Origin: Ectocarpus siliculosus | Lineage: Eukaryota; Sar; Phaeophyceae; Ectocarpales; Ectocarpaceae | Length of the DNA stretch: 64,000 bases | Direction of reading: 5' to 3' | Assembly: GCA_000310025.1 (NCBI GenBank) | Contig: FN649737.1 | Span: 818,682 to 882,681 of the forward strand | Part shown: piece by piece, positions 27,201 through 38,600 of the stretch | How the letters are laid out: every line of letters begins with the position of its first letter | Position numbering within the stretch: position 1 is the first letter of the stretch | Made by a program: the position numbers and the translations under genes | The notes under the pieces: generated by a model | The model's database searches: none | Seen by the model: the letters and a program-made list of their open reading frames with translations, nothing else | What the model was told of the DNA's origin: nothing

Positions 27201-30093
27201 GTAGACGCCAGTAGTGGCCACAGACTTATCGGGACACGTGTCTATTAAGATACCGCCATGGCCATGGTATCGGGCGGATACGGCGGATACGTGCAATTTA
27301 AGGGAACCTCTGCATTATTGCAGAAAAAAAATGGTTATTTGGTTGTTGTTGTGAACATGTTAAGAAAACGATGCCCACTCTTGATGACTAACAACGTATC
27401 CTGTGAAGACACTCAATAGGAAGTTATCCTTGGGTACATGGTGGGTGTTGCTTGTGACACGAAAAACGACAATCCTCGGCTAACGGGCCCATTGCTCATG
27501 AACCTCGACCGGCATGTGCACTTACATCCGGCGTCAGGTCGGTTTGGTCCATCAGCCCCTGGTCGAATACACGGCTCTTCTTGTTGTCCAAGTAGCATCC
27601 CAGATCAATCGTCACCAGCCCCTGCAAGACAAACATGAGTGTTGTTGTAGACGGCGATCGACAGGGACTTTTTTTCGCGTACACGGATGAACGTACGTGG
27701 GGGCACAAGGATGGATACACACCAGACACATACCTAGAGAACCTTGACACGACGGCGGGTAGGACCACTTGCCAGGAAAAACTGCAAGCCAAGAATTAAG
27801 AACTAAGAATACTCAAGATTGAACATTTTATATTATTTCTACGGCGGGTGTGGCCAGTGGACACGTGCGCTGACTCATTACGAGGTTATTAAGCCCAGAC
27901 AAATCAGTGTTCAAATATAATCCTGGAGAGAGCGCTTGTTCGTAAGATATGCGAAACTAGAAACCAAGTGTTGCTGAACCCTTCTGGGGAAAACTGTTGC
28001 TCTCACCGTAGATACTGCCAGACCAGTTTAGACGGGACAATAAAGGAGAGAAGATTTATGATGCCAGGGTAGAGATAATTCATTCAGACCCTCGACCTAC
28101 AACGGGAAAGAAGACGACACTGGGGGTTTGGTGTCAATATGTCTACCGTCATCGAAACCAGTATATGTTTATCTTCTTTGCTTTCCAACGGACAAGCCGA
28201 GGGACAACTGGTGTGAAAAATGTGATCAGCCGTCAAAACACAGTATTGCCTTCGCTCGCGCGAGGGGAGCCAAAATCAATGGACAAGAGGACATTCTTTT
28301 GTCGTCGGAGTTGACGGCCGGGCAGAAGACATGTCACGTAGGATTCTTCAGATATTGTCCAAAAGCGTTGGCTGTGAAGGCGGCCGTTTGCCAGGGTCCA
28401 CCAAGGGGTATAAGGGAGTGCTTCGAACGGCCGTGCGTAGGCTGGCGTATCGCTGCCCGCAAACCAGATACAAAAGAAAACACACAAAAAAAAAATAGCG
28501 CTGCATCGCTGCACCTACGTACTCACATGCACGTCTTGTCTGAGAAACGTTCGCCGGCGACGGTCGCAAATTACCAGACACTTTCAAACGGCGATGCTTG
28601 ATGAAATGAAAATTACAGCAACATGTGTTCGCCCGCGACCGGCCAGCCTTTCTCAATGACATGCTGCCGTTCCATGCGTCTCAAAAGCTGGGTCGTGTGA
28701 ATGGCGTGGGAAGGCGTGCCATGTTGAGATGCATCGTCCCAAACTCTCGCGCGACAGGGATGTTTGAGGAAGTTTTTGTGTAGAGAGAATGAGTAAGCGG
28801 GAACACGCCATATTTGGCGAAGAATCTGCCGCAGCCCTCACTTTGAGCTCAACTTGTACTCGCTTTAAACGCAGAACTTATGCCTCAGTCGAGGAACTCT
28901 CATGCTTCTAGCCAATCCTCGGCTTGTGTGTCGTGTCTGTCAAGAGTGGTGTATGCCAACATACTACGCTTTCCGGCTTGAGGACAACGAAATCAAGTCC
29001 TTTGGCCACCGAACGACCTATTGGTTGTTAAATATCGGCTCGATTTCGGCGTTGGTTTGAATACTAGGTTGAACAATCGAGGTAGTTTTCTCCCGATGGT
29101 CCTGAACACTCTTCGCTAGAGCAACGTTGACCGCGAAGCTCGACGTCTGAGACACCGGACGTTCTGAATGTGGGTTAGCAGTTGAGAAGGATTCATGCCG
29201 AAATAGGACATGCAAGAAGACATATGCTGAAATAGACATCAGATAGCGGTAGATCTGGCGAGGGGAGTGATTCTCCTCGGGAAGGAGAATTGTCGGGTCC
29301 ATTCGGACCCACGGCTTACTTTTTCAAACGAAAATCGATGATGGTCTACGTAGTCCAATCATTTGATTTCGGTTGCTTATCAACGCGTTTGAATGTTGGA
29401 GAATCGCCTGGATATTGTGACTTCTTGTCCTTCGGAATCGTCTTAGGTTCGGCGCTCGGGTTAACTGTACAACAGCAGACACGACCATCACATAAAACAA
29501 TGGTGGCGAGGACCACCGTTGTGGGCCTCGCATCGCATTGCCACGGTGTAAAACTTACAAGGGAGTGAGCGCAAGCATACGCAACAGGCCGCACACACAC
29601 GCACGCACCAAGTCTTTACTCCTTGGGTGACCGCAATAGCCTCCCTCGATTCAAAGATAGAAAGACTGTAGAGTCGCAGATATGTAATGTTTCTTCTTGG
29701 TTCACTGAGCCTTCAAAACACCAAGGTTAAAGCAGCAGTTTAAGCTGTAAAACTTTCGATACGCTTCTCGGAAGCGCCACAACTGGCAGCTGAGCTAGTT
29801 GTGAGCTGGTCGTCCTTCTGCCTGTTTTGTTTTTTTTCTTGCAAATCCCGGGTGGCACTGTTCTCTCATGAGCCCACTCCGGAGAGAATCAGAAACACCG
29901 AAACAGCAGCACCACCCCCTGACGCGAGACAGCAAATGAATACTTGTACAAACTTTTGACCCCTTACCGCGGTTTGAAGCGCGCGGACAGCAGGGCTGGT
30001 AGTGACTGATGGGACGTCTTCATGAGCGCGAATTCCGGCCGCATTCGCAGTGGCTCCCCACAGGGTGCCCGTCGTCAACGCGAGCTGCTGCAT
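15255..30093 (-). CDS. WSC x2 / Agd3-like (CE18) secreted polysaccharide deacetylase, paralogue B (complete)
   Basis: Exons, high to low: 29968-30093, 27526-27621, 26719-26780, 25816-26086, 25434-25489, 24992-25122, 24725-24792, 24282-24359, 23296-23457, 22645-22765, 22085-22217, 21624-21816, 20965-21186, 20594-20681, 19952-20167, 19372-19611, 18642-18709, 18044-18121, 17659-17789, 17135-17297, 16820-16996, 16212-16330, 15255-15477. They sum to 3,222 nt (1,073 aa) with consistent phases. Order: signal peptide (MQQLALTTGTLWGATANAAG), WSC1 (TCALHCFSEGYQYCGLQYG, CWCGEAGTDYD), WSC2 (GYAYFGLQYG, CFCGTADEDY), then about 730 residues recognised as Agd3/CE18-like: GADGHEELHVFFTIGW, VVDDLFLS (metal-binding Asp pair in NodB-type enzymes), FAFNGAG, HTLIH (HxxxH), PGITGLFN, YDGIQIVPRFAT, YMFHQANV. 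The C-terminus is acidic. The known Agd3 removes acetyl groups from a fungal galactosamine polymer; the algal substrate is unknown. WSC domains suggest anchoring to a wall glycan. Intron 4 has a GC donor. Family assignment comes from motif recall, not a search. Confidence 0.82.
19605..19725 (-). repeat. Echo of exon 16 start upstream of the true acceptor (paralogue B)
   Basis: The exon begins NVQIALMTGMWD just after the acceptor at 19611. About 100 bp upstream, in the intron, a degenerate copy reads DVQIAVMTRTWD near 19,690-19,725. Paralogue A has the same arrangement near 2,880-2,930 (NVQIAVMTEMWE). The duplication therefore predates the gene duplication. In B the frame stays open through both copies. 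Confidence 0.7.
24992..27621 (-). other. Two WSC carbohydrate-binding domains of paralogue B
   Basis: WSC1 is encoded by exons 27526-27621, 26719-26780 and the first part of 25816-26086. WSC2 is encoded by the rest of 25816-26086 (starting AYLGCYTDARS), 25434-25489 and 24992-25122. Eight-cysteine WSC spacing is visible (GCY...C..C...GLQYG..C.CG...C...CTGD...CGG). A Pro/Thr/Ser linker (PTPAPSTIVDKP) separates the domains. WSC modules in yeast sensors and fungal or algal enzymes bind wall polysaccharides. Confidence 0.85.
27622..29967 (-). other. Long intron 1 of paralogue B
   Basis: 2.35 kb between the signal-peptide exon and the first WSC exon. Several chance open frames exist (for example around 28.1-28.6 kb and 29.3-29.6 kb) but none shows a recognisable motif or a matching region in intron 1 of paralogue A. 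Nothing else is supported here. Confidence 0.6.
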
Positions 30094-31850
30094 TCTCGGA
30101 ATAATCCGGCGACAAGTATCACACTCTTGCTATCACCCGCTTTTTACTGTTGTCTTTCCCAATCCGCGGTTGCACTGCTGTGAGGAGTTGGTGTCTGCGG
30201 AACCCGAGAGAGGATAGCACGATTCACACGTATGTCAGAGTGAGACGAGAGGCTCTGGAGAACGCGAAGAAGTACCTCGGTCCGGCTAAGTTGCGTATTC
30301 TGGCGGCGATGTGTGTGGTGTGAGGTGTGACGGATTGATGCGAGGACGGTCCAGGCACGGGTTGTGGCGGATGAAGGATTTGTGATGTATTAGACTATTC
30401 ATGATTGACAACGTGCCTTTGCCTCAACCAAGGTGCTATACTGCTGCGATTGTAATCCTTGGCGCAGTAATGTCAGGGCGGTTATGTTGTCATGAAAGCG
30501 ACCAGCAAGGCCGAAACAGTTATCTCGTACTCGCCGACGTACAACGCGCAGCGAGAGAAAGATAGATGCATCGTTCGCACAACATATCCCCCTCCCGAGT
30601 AACTGCTACATCTTTCGCTTGGATGAACATGTCTGCCGAGTTGATGTGTTATGATATAATATCTAGACAGCTTATCAATGCACCAATACGATAAACGTGA
30701 GCACGTCAGTAGTCTCATGAAGAACACATAGATGCCGAACCCCTGCGGAAAATAACGTGTTTGCTTCCTCGCAGACCGCGACTCAGTCTCGATGTACTGT
30801 AGGTCTAAATACCTCTACCAAGGTACGTCTCCACACATGCATGGATGCATACATCTGCACACAAGAACTACGCGGCAATCTACGAGTACAGAACAACAAC
30901 GAGAAGGAACAAAGTGTGCGTGATCATCCATTCAACCTTCATCGCGGTGGGATCAACAATGGCAGCTTGCCTACATACAGCACAGCACTTTATCCTCACC
31001 TATAATATAGTCGAGGTTGGCCACCAGAGACGACACCCAAGAAGGTCTCGCTGGACGAGCGGCTCGGCGAAACGGCCAACCTGGGGAGTGCCAGAGATAC
31101 AGAAGTCGTGTCCCGGCGGGGATGAAATGGTTGAGCCGCCGACGCAGCGGACGCTCTTCGGCACAAGCACCCCTCCCGCTCTTCAAGCATGGGAGAGAGC
31201 GAAGGCGCAAGGCGTTGCGATAGGCCATGGTGGTGCTCTCGGTTTGTCCGAGGTGCACTGCTCCTCACAGTAGCAGGCAGCAATGCTCAAGGCTTCCTGA
31301 TGGCACGGAACGCAGCATGTGAGCTGCAGACTCCATAGAATATGGTGTAAGAGGAGCGTGTGTACCATGCGTCGGTACGTAGTAGCGCAGCACGCGATAG
31401 AGGGTACACAGCAGTAGCTGTTGTCGGTAGAGAAGGTAACGTGGGTGCCTATGTGCTTTTCAGCTTCCTCCAAGCAGATGATGGTGCATGATCCGCACGA
31501 AAGGTCTGCTTTGTGTGCGGCAGACATGTGCACCGCCGCGTCCAACTCTCCCGTGGTGACAGCCTGCGTCCATGGTGAACGTCCTTTCCCCTACGGTCCG
31601 CCACCAAAATAGGTGGTGCTCGACGCATGTCTCTCTCGTGTGCGACCAAGCGCACGCGGTTGCATCGCAAAGTGGTGTCGCTGTAAAGTGTCGGTGCAAA
31701 GTGTCGCAAACTAGGGGGTTCCGTGGTGTGCGAGAACCGCTCTTTCTCTCAATATATATCAACAAGAGAGGATCCAGCAGCGGGGTACAGCACAAATCTG
31801 TCTTTCGGCATCATCGGCATCGACACCCATCTCCTCCTCGGTGAGGATGC
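30094..31850. promoter_or_regulatory. Divergent intergenic/promoter region between WSC-deacetylase B and CrtI-like gene
   Basis: The WSC gene runs left from 30,093 and the desaturase-like gene runs right from about 31,851, so this 1.76 kb must contain both promoters and 5' UTRs. No TATA box or named factor site can be asserted. GC-rich open frames near 31.0-31.3 kb show no recognisable domain. Confidence 0.5.
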
Positions 31851-32626
31851 GTGGGGCAAGCCGACAAACCATGTAGACCAAAAGCACTGAGGTGCCCTCA
31901 CAGATTTTCGCTTGACCCCGCCCTCCCTTCCCTTATTCTCTGCTGCCTGCCCCCTGAAGCCTTCTTTGCGGCTACCTCAGGAAGACATCGTACGGCGAGT
32001 GCTTGGAAGTCGCTGCAGCCCTCAGCAACAAGAATAACGGAATCACGCCAAAAGGCGTTGAGCGCGGTAGCCGTGGGGAAGGAAATCGGTCCTGTGTACG
32101 GAGGAGAAAAGACGGCCGCCGAGGTTGTGGTCGTCGGGGCCGGGGTAGGGGGGCTGGCAACGGCCGCGCGTCTGGCGAAGGCCGGTTGTAGGTGCGGGGT
32201 AATACGTTACTGCTGTGGCGGTGTCAGTAGGGGTGATAGTGGAGGAGGAGGTGCCGATTGGCCCAAACCCTCTGCTCATGTCTTCGCTCGAGATTGCCGC
32301 GGCTGTTGAGATGTGTCCCTTCGGCCTTGATTGACTGGCCTTTTAAGTACCCTTTGTGCGTGCTTTTGTGTGTAGGGTGACCGTGGTGGAGAAGAATAGT
32401 GAAGAAGACATTGGGGGAAGGCTGAACGAGCTAGTGATGGAAGGAGGATTTCGCTTCGACACCGGACCAAGCCTTCTTCTCCTGCCTGAGACCTACCGGG
32501 AGACCTTCGCAGGTTGGTTGCTGTCGTGATTGCCGTCGGGATATTGTTGTAGTTGGCGTCGCTGCTGGTATTTCTGTTGTCGTTGTCGTTGCGGCGGTTT
32601 CTTGTTGTTTCTGTTTCGGCTGCAGT

Positions 32627-32676
<50 letters not shown>

Positions 32677-35600
32677 ATTGTTGCTACTATTGCTCTCGCT
32701 TGTTGTCGGTGCTGTTGTGGCTACCGAATGTTTTCGTGTTAGTAGATTTGGTCTGTGGAAGACCTGCCCTCCTCATCATTCCGACCAGAAAGAGGCGAGT
32801 CCTTCGTGCCAGTCCAATGTATATGCACGTACGAGAACGCCTACTAGATGCCGCGATATACTCAGCAGTGTGCTCTGCTGTCGAACTCAAGATGCGGCGA
32901 TATGTAGTACCGAGTTCATTCACCGCTGTCTCTGTTGCCGCTTCTACGATGCTGCTGCTGCGTGCAATGGTGCTGGCGCTGCAATTGGTGCGAAAGAACT
33001 CGGCCGCGACTCGGACGAGTTCTTCGAGATGAGGAGAGTGTCGCCGACTTACAAGGTACCAGTCTGCTGCTGCTGCTGCTGCGGCTTCTGCTGCTGCTTC
33101 TGCTGCTGCTACTTCCGTTGTTGTTGTTCTGTGGTCATCGTGAAGCATCCTTGTTGGCTAAGGGTCGCTTTCTCTCGAACCAGAATCCCTTACCGTTGAG
33201 GTGCATTGTGGTGCTGCTGCCACCGCCGGTTTGGTTATTCATGTCGAATATGTACATTTACTATGAGCCTCATCAAAGATGACAGTCATGCATTTATTTT
33301 TCTTGTAGGGCCTACCGAAGTCGCGTTTACGACACGACCGGTGTGTGTTGATCAGGTGTACTTCGACGATGGAGAGTCCGTGGATCTCAGCGACGACGAA
33401 GAAGATCTGCGGCGGCAGATGGACAGGCTAGAGGACGGCGGCTTCGACAAGTACAAAGCTTATCTCGATGGTGCCCAGCTGAATCTGGAGGTCGGTCTCT
33501 CCATACATTGTTTTACAGATGGCTTTCGGAGTGATTTATGCAACAGCTGTGGATACGTGTTTGGTGATACCGTGAAGTTGAAACAAGGGATAATACGGGT
33601 AGTACAGAATGACCCCCCAAGACAAACCTAAGCTCAACATCTTCATGCCTCCCTTCCCTCTCCGTCTACGGTGTCTTGCATGCCCCGGTTCGTTTTGTTG
33701 CACTCTATCCCGTTAACGCTGTTACAGGTGGGGTTGCCAAACTTCATCGAAGAGAAGTTCACCCCCGGACGTCTTCCAGAATTTGCCTTGGGCGCGCTGT
33801 TCAACTCTCCCCTGGAGAACCACTACGGGCAGCTCAGCCGGCGCTTTGACAATCCCAAAATGAGGGCTCTTCTAAGCTTTCAAGACCTCTACGTAGGTGA
33901 GTACCGTCTACAGTTCGGAGAAGGGGGCTTTCCTGAGCTTTCACATTCTCGACGTCAAGGTGACAGACCCTTGACAGAAGCTCTCCAGTCAAGTCGACAA
34001 ACCCGAGGTAGGACTGTCCTGAGCTTGCAAGACGTCTACGTAAATGAGTAGAGTCGACAGTCCGGAGCCCACATCTACATCGATGTGTCGAGTCGACAGC
34101 CCAGAGATAGAAGCCCTCCCGAGCACTACCTCTAATGCTGGTGCGTAGGGCCGACAGTTCTGAGATGGGGACTCTCCTAAGATTTCAAGACCCGCGTGTC
34201 GGTGAACATGTCAATGTCATGCCTACCGTCCTCACCGTGAAAACTTGAGGTGGTGCTGGCTCCGTACCGGCTTTGGGATGTCGGAGTCTACGTGAGGTAG
34301 GGTGCGAACGCGTGCGGCGGTGAGCCGTTGCACCCCTTCAACAAGAGCGAGGTCGTGTGTCATGCGCCAGTCCTCACAAAGTTCGAATAAATGTCAGTCA
34401 AACCACGGCGGCTGTCCGAGTTACCCGTACCGGCGGGCGCAGTACTGTGGATCGTGCAGTTGTGTGATCGATGCTGTTCCTGGTCGTTTTCTGTTGGTAT
34501 TCTTCCTTCTACTGTTGCCCTGCATCTCCATGAATGGCGCCCCATCTTTTCTTCCGCTGAAAAATAACACGTCAGGGCTTTCTCCGTACAATGCCCCGGC
34601 AGTGTTCTCACTACTGCAGGTGAGCACAACTGGATGGGGGGATCGCAAGTTTGGGGAGGGAGGATGGTTCTCTTTAACGGCTGGGGATGGTTTCGTCATT
34701 TTTTTGTTGACGCTGTATTTGTGCTGTGTGTCGGGCTTGTGTTCTCCCTTCTGCCTTGAAATTTGGTACGCAGATTGGGGTGGTACGGGGGTGCTGAGTG
34801 CTCTTCACGAGCGCCATATTTTGCTCTGCTGCTGTTCACGAATAGTAACAGGCGAGGAAACACCAGAATCTTAGATGAATCGGGGCACCTGCCGCACGTA
34901 TCTAGGGTTGGATCCACGAAAATCAGTCGTTGGGATCGAAAGTGTCAAGAAAATCTGCGAAGATACTTCTGTCAATCTATTTAGCTCGATATACGAAAAT
35001 GTGTGACGTGTTTGTCTAAGTGTGCCACTTAGAGTGTTAGAAACATGAGGTTACATTTTTGTCTCCGGCCGTACCAACTACCAACCGTTGCCACGGGCTT
35101 GCATTACTCTCCTCGTTGCGGTGGAACCGAGTGTCAAAGCTTGTTCAAGGTGGGACACAGACGGAGGGTGGTATTCTGCATCACGTACCCAGATCAAAAG
35201 CTGTTTTCTTGACTTGTATATACGCCGAAGTTATGCCGATACCCCAAGTTATGGTCATACCCCGTTCAAGCATCCTTCGAAAGTCAGCTGGGCAGGTGTA
35301 CAATCCGTCCAACCCGGCGTCGAGCACACAGCGGCTGCCCTCCTCCACCCTCTCTACTACAGTGATGGGCCCCGTTGACCTGGCGGCTTGCACCCAGAAT
35401 CAACCAGCCTTCATGGAATTTTCCTCGCCCGTAAAAAATATACCCATCTATTTCGTGCATACCCTCGTTCGCAAGCATTTTGGACCGTGTCTATCCGCCC
35501 TTGAAACACGATTCATTCTCTCGGCCCTTGCACACCATTCCCAGCACTTGCAAAAGACTCCCAACGGGTAGATCCTTGGGCGACTAAATAGATCGCCTGA

Positions 35601-38600
35601 TACATGTACATGGTACTGGTTTTCTTTAAGGAAGTGAGATGCCATAGTGCAACACATACACGGATGCGAGACCAAGCTACACATGTCCATCGCTCCGCAC
35701 GCTGACGCTTGTATGATTCACGTCCCTTTTTTTGAACTCATCTTCAACAACACGAAGGATGGCCCGGCCTCGGCGAGCTCGAACAATGAAAATCGCGACA
35801 TGTGTGTAGTACATGAGACTTTGCTTCAATTTAGAAAGCCTTGTGTACGCGTTCTCAGGCGATCGAGTTGCGCGACGGGGTATACTACCCGACGGGAGGC
35901 TTTGCCAGGGTGGGAGAGGCGCTGGGAACAGTCTGCAGGGACCTTGGAGTAAAGTTTCGGTTCGACTCCCCTGTGTCGGAGGTGCGTGGATATCAGTGAT
36001 TGCTCGAAGGACAAAAGGCGCGGGGCATGCTACTACTGAGGGCTTGAAGTGGGGTTGCTGTCATACCTTGAAGCTGTGTGTTCTGTGGCTGAAGGCGGTG
36101 GTGTGAGGGTTGATTGATCGGACGCCAGACGCAGGGCCGGCGCGGGCCGAGGGCCGTTTTCGTTCAATCACCAGAATCTTGTTTGAACTGATCGCTGTCT
36201 GAGGCACGTGGTCCCGCTCGCTGACTGATTGGGTACCAATCAACCCGGGTCTGAGATGTTGAGGGCCGGATCGTCGGAAGGCGTAAATCGTTATTGCTGT
36301 TTGCCTGGCGGTCCGGTGTCAGAGGTGCGTGCTAGAAACGCTGTTTTATCGGACGACAAAATGGGGGCCCTGTCATGTGTGCTATAAAAGTGTTCATGTG
36401 CTATAAAAGTGGGTTCGTGTTTCGCCGGTTCTGACACCATATCGTCGTTCGTCGGGTCCTGTGGGGGTTCCAAAGAGGACGGGCTGATGGGGTGGCAGAT
36501 ATTTTAGAGTGAATTGCTTGCTGCACCTGTTTTTTTAGTTGCTGGAGTCATTTGATTCGAACAAGTTTGTCTTGGTACCACCACACATTACCCTTGTGAG
36601 ACTCAGCAAAACAGCACGCACCTGCTCTACTCAGCCAGAACTGATGTCTTCAGATCGGTTCTTGACTAGGTTGATTTAACGGACCCTTTCGACTAACCCC
36701 ATCGTCGGTTGATACAGCAGTTGGGCGAATTGCTATTCCAAGTGCTCGTTGGTATGGGGTGGAGCGGTGTACCGTTCTTCACATGCGGAAAGGGTCGACA
36801 TATTCCATGGGACATCAAGCAAGCACTGTCTCTGTACCAGCGTAGGAGAACGAGAGACAGTTCCACGGAAAGATAGTCTGCCTGTGCGATTTCTCACCGC
36901 AGTGATCGATTTTCCCAACTAGGTTGTCCAACCCTTACGTCTGTTCCGTCGATGATTGCCAAAGCGCACTGTCTTACGCTCAGAAACTCGAGACTTGTAG
37001 GTATGTCTACACACTTTGCTCGACTGATTCCTAAACTGGTGCAGCACAGCTGACCGGCCGTCGTTTCTCCCTTCTGCTGGACTCACCAAATGTTTTCAAA
37101 TCACGGCGGGTCGCAGGTTTCGGTGGTGGGAGAGGGCGGGAGAGTCAACAGCAAGGGCGTGGTTCTCGCGTCCGGGGAGTTGCTGGAGGCAGATGCGGTC
37201 GTGTGTAATGCTGATCTCCCCTACGCCGAGAAGGCTCTCTTGCCAGACAGCGTGTCGCGCTCTTTCGAGGTATTTGCATTGAAATCCACTCCTCCCACGT
37301 ACTACCGCCGTTTGGAGTGCACTGGTGTGCCCTTCGCCTTCCTTGCCTCTGTTCAAGTAGTGGGCTTCGATCCTGGTTTTCACGGGAAATAACACCCATG
37401 CTGTACTACGTGCCACGAGAAACGCTCCGGAGTTACCTGCCTCATGTGTCGTACAACGTCTGCCGGGTAACAGTAAGGTTGCGTCGGTGCCTGTTGAGGA
37501 CCGTCCTTGATGGGTGTGACTGTCGTCTTTTCGATTGACGATGGGGTTCGAAGAAACAGGGAGAAGGATATGGTCTGCAGCGTGCCTCCCTTAAAGTTTC
37601 TCCGCACCTGAGGGCGAAGATGGGAACAGGAGATACATCAAGGTATCCAAATATTTTTGTGGGACGTTCGAACATCGCGCCCGAGCGCTGCTATTGTATG
37701 GTGGGAGCCTACGTCTGATCTCTTCCGGGTTATCTTGTCTACTATCTCCCTCTTCGTGTCTTCCACTCCGGCGTCGCCCTGCTATCCTTTCTGGCACCCC
37801 ACGCTCCCGTGTCCCTCCTTTTGTCTCCACCTGTCTTGTGGGTCTCGCCCCTCCGTGTTCCCGCCGTTATTTGTCGCCGGGACGCCAACGAAACGAATAA
37901 ACTAAGAATTCGGAATACTCTACGAGCGTAATCGCGTTCTATCTCTGCAGCAACCGGAGATGGCCGCAGCTGTCGCACCACACCGTCTTTCTCTCGACCG
38001 ATTGGAAGGCGAGCTGGGACTCTGCCTTCGGAAAGCTCCCCGGGGGAGAGCTTGGCGAGAGGTTAGTCCCAAGACCCATGATTGTTGGTTATTGTGTAGG
38101 ATGATGTCAGAGTAAAACCTCTGCAGACCGTCGCTTCGCAAAGATCTCTGCACATCTCCGGAGATGGCAAACGGCGCCGACGTTGTGGTGTGCTGCCAAA
38201 TTTTTCGACCACCCTTCGTTTCCTTACCTCTCTCGGCCAACGCCTCCACTTTGATCACCTCGTGACGTTAGGGTTGTCGCACCATGTCACCCGTTCCGGG
38301 GCGCAGTACGACCGCTGTCTTTCCATATCTCTATCGTCCTACAGCCGTGCGGGATCGCTGCAAACATCATTTGTAGCCAGCTGGGAAGGCAGTACAGTAC
38401 GATGAGCCCCGATAGATCAGCGCAGCGATCCCCCCCCAAAAAAATACACGATACCACCTCAACTGTTAGGCTCTCAAACTCCGAGCCTGCCACCCTCCGA
38501 AAGGGACAAAACTACCGAGAAGAGACACAAATATGTTCAAAACGTTGAAGGAGTCGTGTTATTTTCTGGAGGGTAGGAACCGCGCTTCGTCTCGAAAGGG

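Noticed and set aside
28128-28601. 157-codon plus-strand frame in intron 1 of paralogue B
   Set aside because: No domain, no splice context and no counterpart in intron 1 of paralogue A.
30971-31283. Overlapping GC-rich open frames on both strands near 31.1 kb
   Set aside because: All frames are open because of base composition; no motif or exon junction supports any of them.
32553-33032. Poly-Ala/poly-Leu open frames around the CTG tract
   Set aside because: They are readings of a microsatellite inside an intron; the flanking true exons join in another frame.
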